5,817 nucleotides of DNA from an uncultured Clostridia bacterium (GTDB lineage Bacteria > Bacillota > Clostridia > Oscillospirales > Ruminococcaceae), in the NCBI GenBank assembly GCA_947629275.1, contig CANRDG010000118.1:1-5817 (forward strand). The letters are read 5' to 3'. The notes under the pieces were generated by a model that saw only the letters and a list, made by a program, of their open reading frames with translations, had not been told where the DNA came from and ran no database searches. Numbering within the stretch: position 1 is the first letter of the stretch; every line of letters starts with the position of its first letter. This document shows positions 4,847-5,817 of this stretch, one piece after another. The position numbers and the translations under genes are program-made.

Positions 4847-5817
4847 ATGCCAAATTCGCAGGGTATTACAAACACACAGAACATTGACAATCTTGAGAAG
4901 ATACTTGTCCTTGACTTCGGCGGTCAGTATAATCAGCTGATAGCAAGGCGAGTGAGGGAGCAGCACGTTTATGCGGAGATAAAGCCGTATGACAAGGTAA
5001 CTTTGGAGCAGGTAAAGGAATACAAGGGCGTTATTTTCACCGGCGGCCCTAACAGTGTTTATGACGAAAGTTCGCCGCATTACGACCCTGCGATACTGAA
5101 TGTCGGCGTGCCGATACTGGGTATCTGCTACGGCGACCAGCTTATAGCGTATATGGCACAGGGCGAAATTTCAAGCGCGGAAGACAGCAGCGAGTACGGC
5201 AAAACGAGCGTTCATTTTGAAAGCAACCTGCTCTTTGAGGGTGTGCCGGGCGAGAGCATTTGCTGGATGAGCCATAACGACTTTATATCCGCGCCGCCCA
5301 AAGGGTTTGTTACTATAGCACACACCGATAAATGCCCCTGCGCGGCTATGGCAGACGAGAGCAGAAAGCTTTACGGCGTGCAGTTCCACCCCGAAGTTAC
5401 CCACACCGTGTACGGAAAGCAGATACTTGAAAATTTCGTGTTCAAGGTATGCCAGTGCAAGGGTGACTGGAAGATAGAAAATTTTGTCGAAAATTCGATA
5501 GAAAAGTATAAAGAATACCTCGCAGGGAAGAAAGTTCTGCTGGCTCTTTCGGGCGGAGTGGATTCCTCCGTTGCGGCTGTTATGCTGCACAAGGCTATCG
5601 GCAATGACCTTACCTGCGTGTTTGTAGACCACGGACTGCTTAGAAAGAACGAGGGCGACTTTGTCGAGCAGACGTTCAGGCGGCAGTTTGGCATGAATAT
5701 GATACGCGTAAACGCCGAGGAGAGGTTTCTCAGTAAGCTCAAAGGCGTTACCGAGCCCGAGCAGAAGCGCAAGATAATCGGCGAGGAGTTTATACGCGTT
5801 TTTGAAGACGAGGCTAA
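4847..5817 (+). CDS. guaA: GMP synthase, glutamine-hydrolysing (3' partial)
   Basis: The first 323 codons are present; the family is about 510-525 residues, so roughly 60 percent is visible. The enzyme converts XMP to GMP using ATP and the glutamine amide. A class I glutaminase domain starts at ILVLDFGGQYNQLIARRVRE (19-38). It has the nucleophile Cys94 in GICYGDQ and the catalytic His181 and Glu183 in FHPEV, with SHND in between. The ATP pyrophosphatase domain follows, with PP-loop SGGVDSS (235-241) and FVDHGLLRKNE (259-269). The ATG at 4847 has GGAG (4833-4836) ten bases upstream and no other in-frame ATG before residue 18. This gives an N-terminal lead of about 15 residues beyond many homologues. 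No terminator or promoter is seen between asnB and guaA. Confidence 0.95.
   Translation, partial: MPNSQGITNTQNIDNLEKILVLDFGGQYNQLIARRVREQHVYAEIKPYDKVTLEQVKEYKGVIFTGGPNSVYDESSPHYDPAILNVGVPILGICYGDQLIAYMAQGEISSAEDSSEYGKTSVHFESNLLFEGVPGESICWMSHNDFISAPPKGFVTIAHTDKCPCAAMADESRKLYGVQFHPEVTHTVYGKQILENFVFKVCQCKGDWKIENFVENSIEKYKEYLAGKKVLLALSGGVDSSVAAVMLHKAIGNDLTCVFVDHGLLRKNEGDFVEQTFRRQFGMNMIRVNAEERFLSKLKGVTEPEQKRKIIGEEFIRVFEDEA

Overview
The window looks like part of a Clostridia chromosome, most likely Ruminococcus or a close relative. The reasons are a type III glutamine synthetase, an ANTAR-type RNA leader, a T-box leader, strong GGAGG ribosome binding sites and palindrome-rich intergenic DNA. The genus is inferred from gene content and general knowledge, not from a search. 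All genes lie on the + strand and form a nitrogen-assimilation cluster: glutamate dehydrogenase (last 21 codons only), type III glutamine synthetase (glnN), asparagine synthetase B (asnB) and GMP synthase (guaA, 3' end cut off by the window).

Layout. Positions 1-67 are the gdhA tail. Positions 68-212 are a compact RNA switch: a small hairpin (81-96), an ANTAR-type hairpin with hexaloop AAGGAC (108-125) and an intrinsic terminator (117-162) that shares sequence with that hairpin. glnN fills 213-2321. The gap 2322-2880 is not coding as far as I can see. It holds two inverted copies (2394-2586 and 2711-2880) of a modular palindromic repeat whose stems differ by compensated base changes. A promoter (2879-2908) follows at once, then an asparagine-type T-box leader (about 2945-3226) with specifier AAC and tRNA-end-binding bulge TGGC. 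asnB (3234-4826) starts at the Met directly before its catalytic Cys. guaA follows after 20 bases and runs off the end.

How it works together. GDH and GSIII bring ammonium into glutamate and glutamine. AsnB and GuaA then spend the glutamine amide on asparagine and GMP. The window has two different RNA switches: a likely protein-controlled antiterminator before glnN, answering to nitrogen state, and a tRNA-Asn-sensing leader before asnB. The T-box has no terminator. The whole 3' half of its antiterminator can instead pair with the asnB Shine-Dalgarno sequence, so control appears to be at translation. That would let asnB be shut down without stopping transcription into guaA. This T-box design and the covarying inverted repeat pair are the most noteworthy items here.
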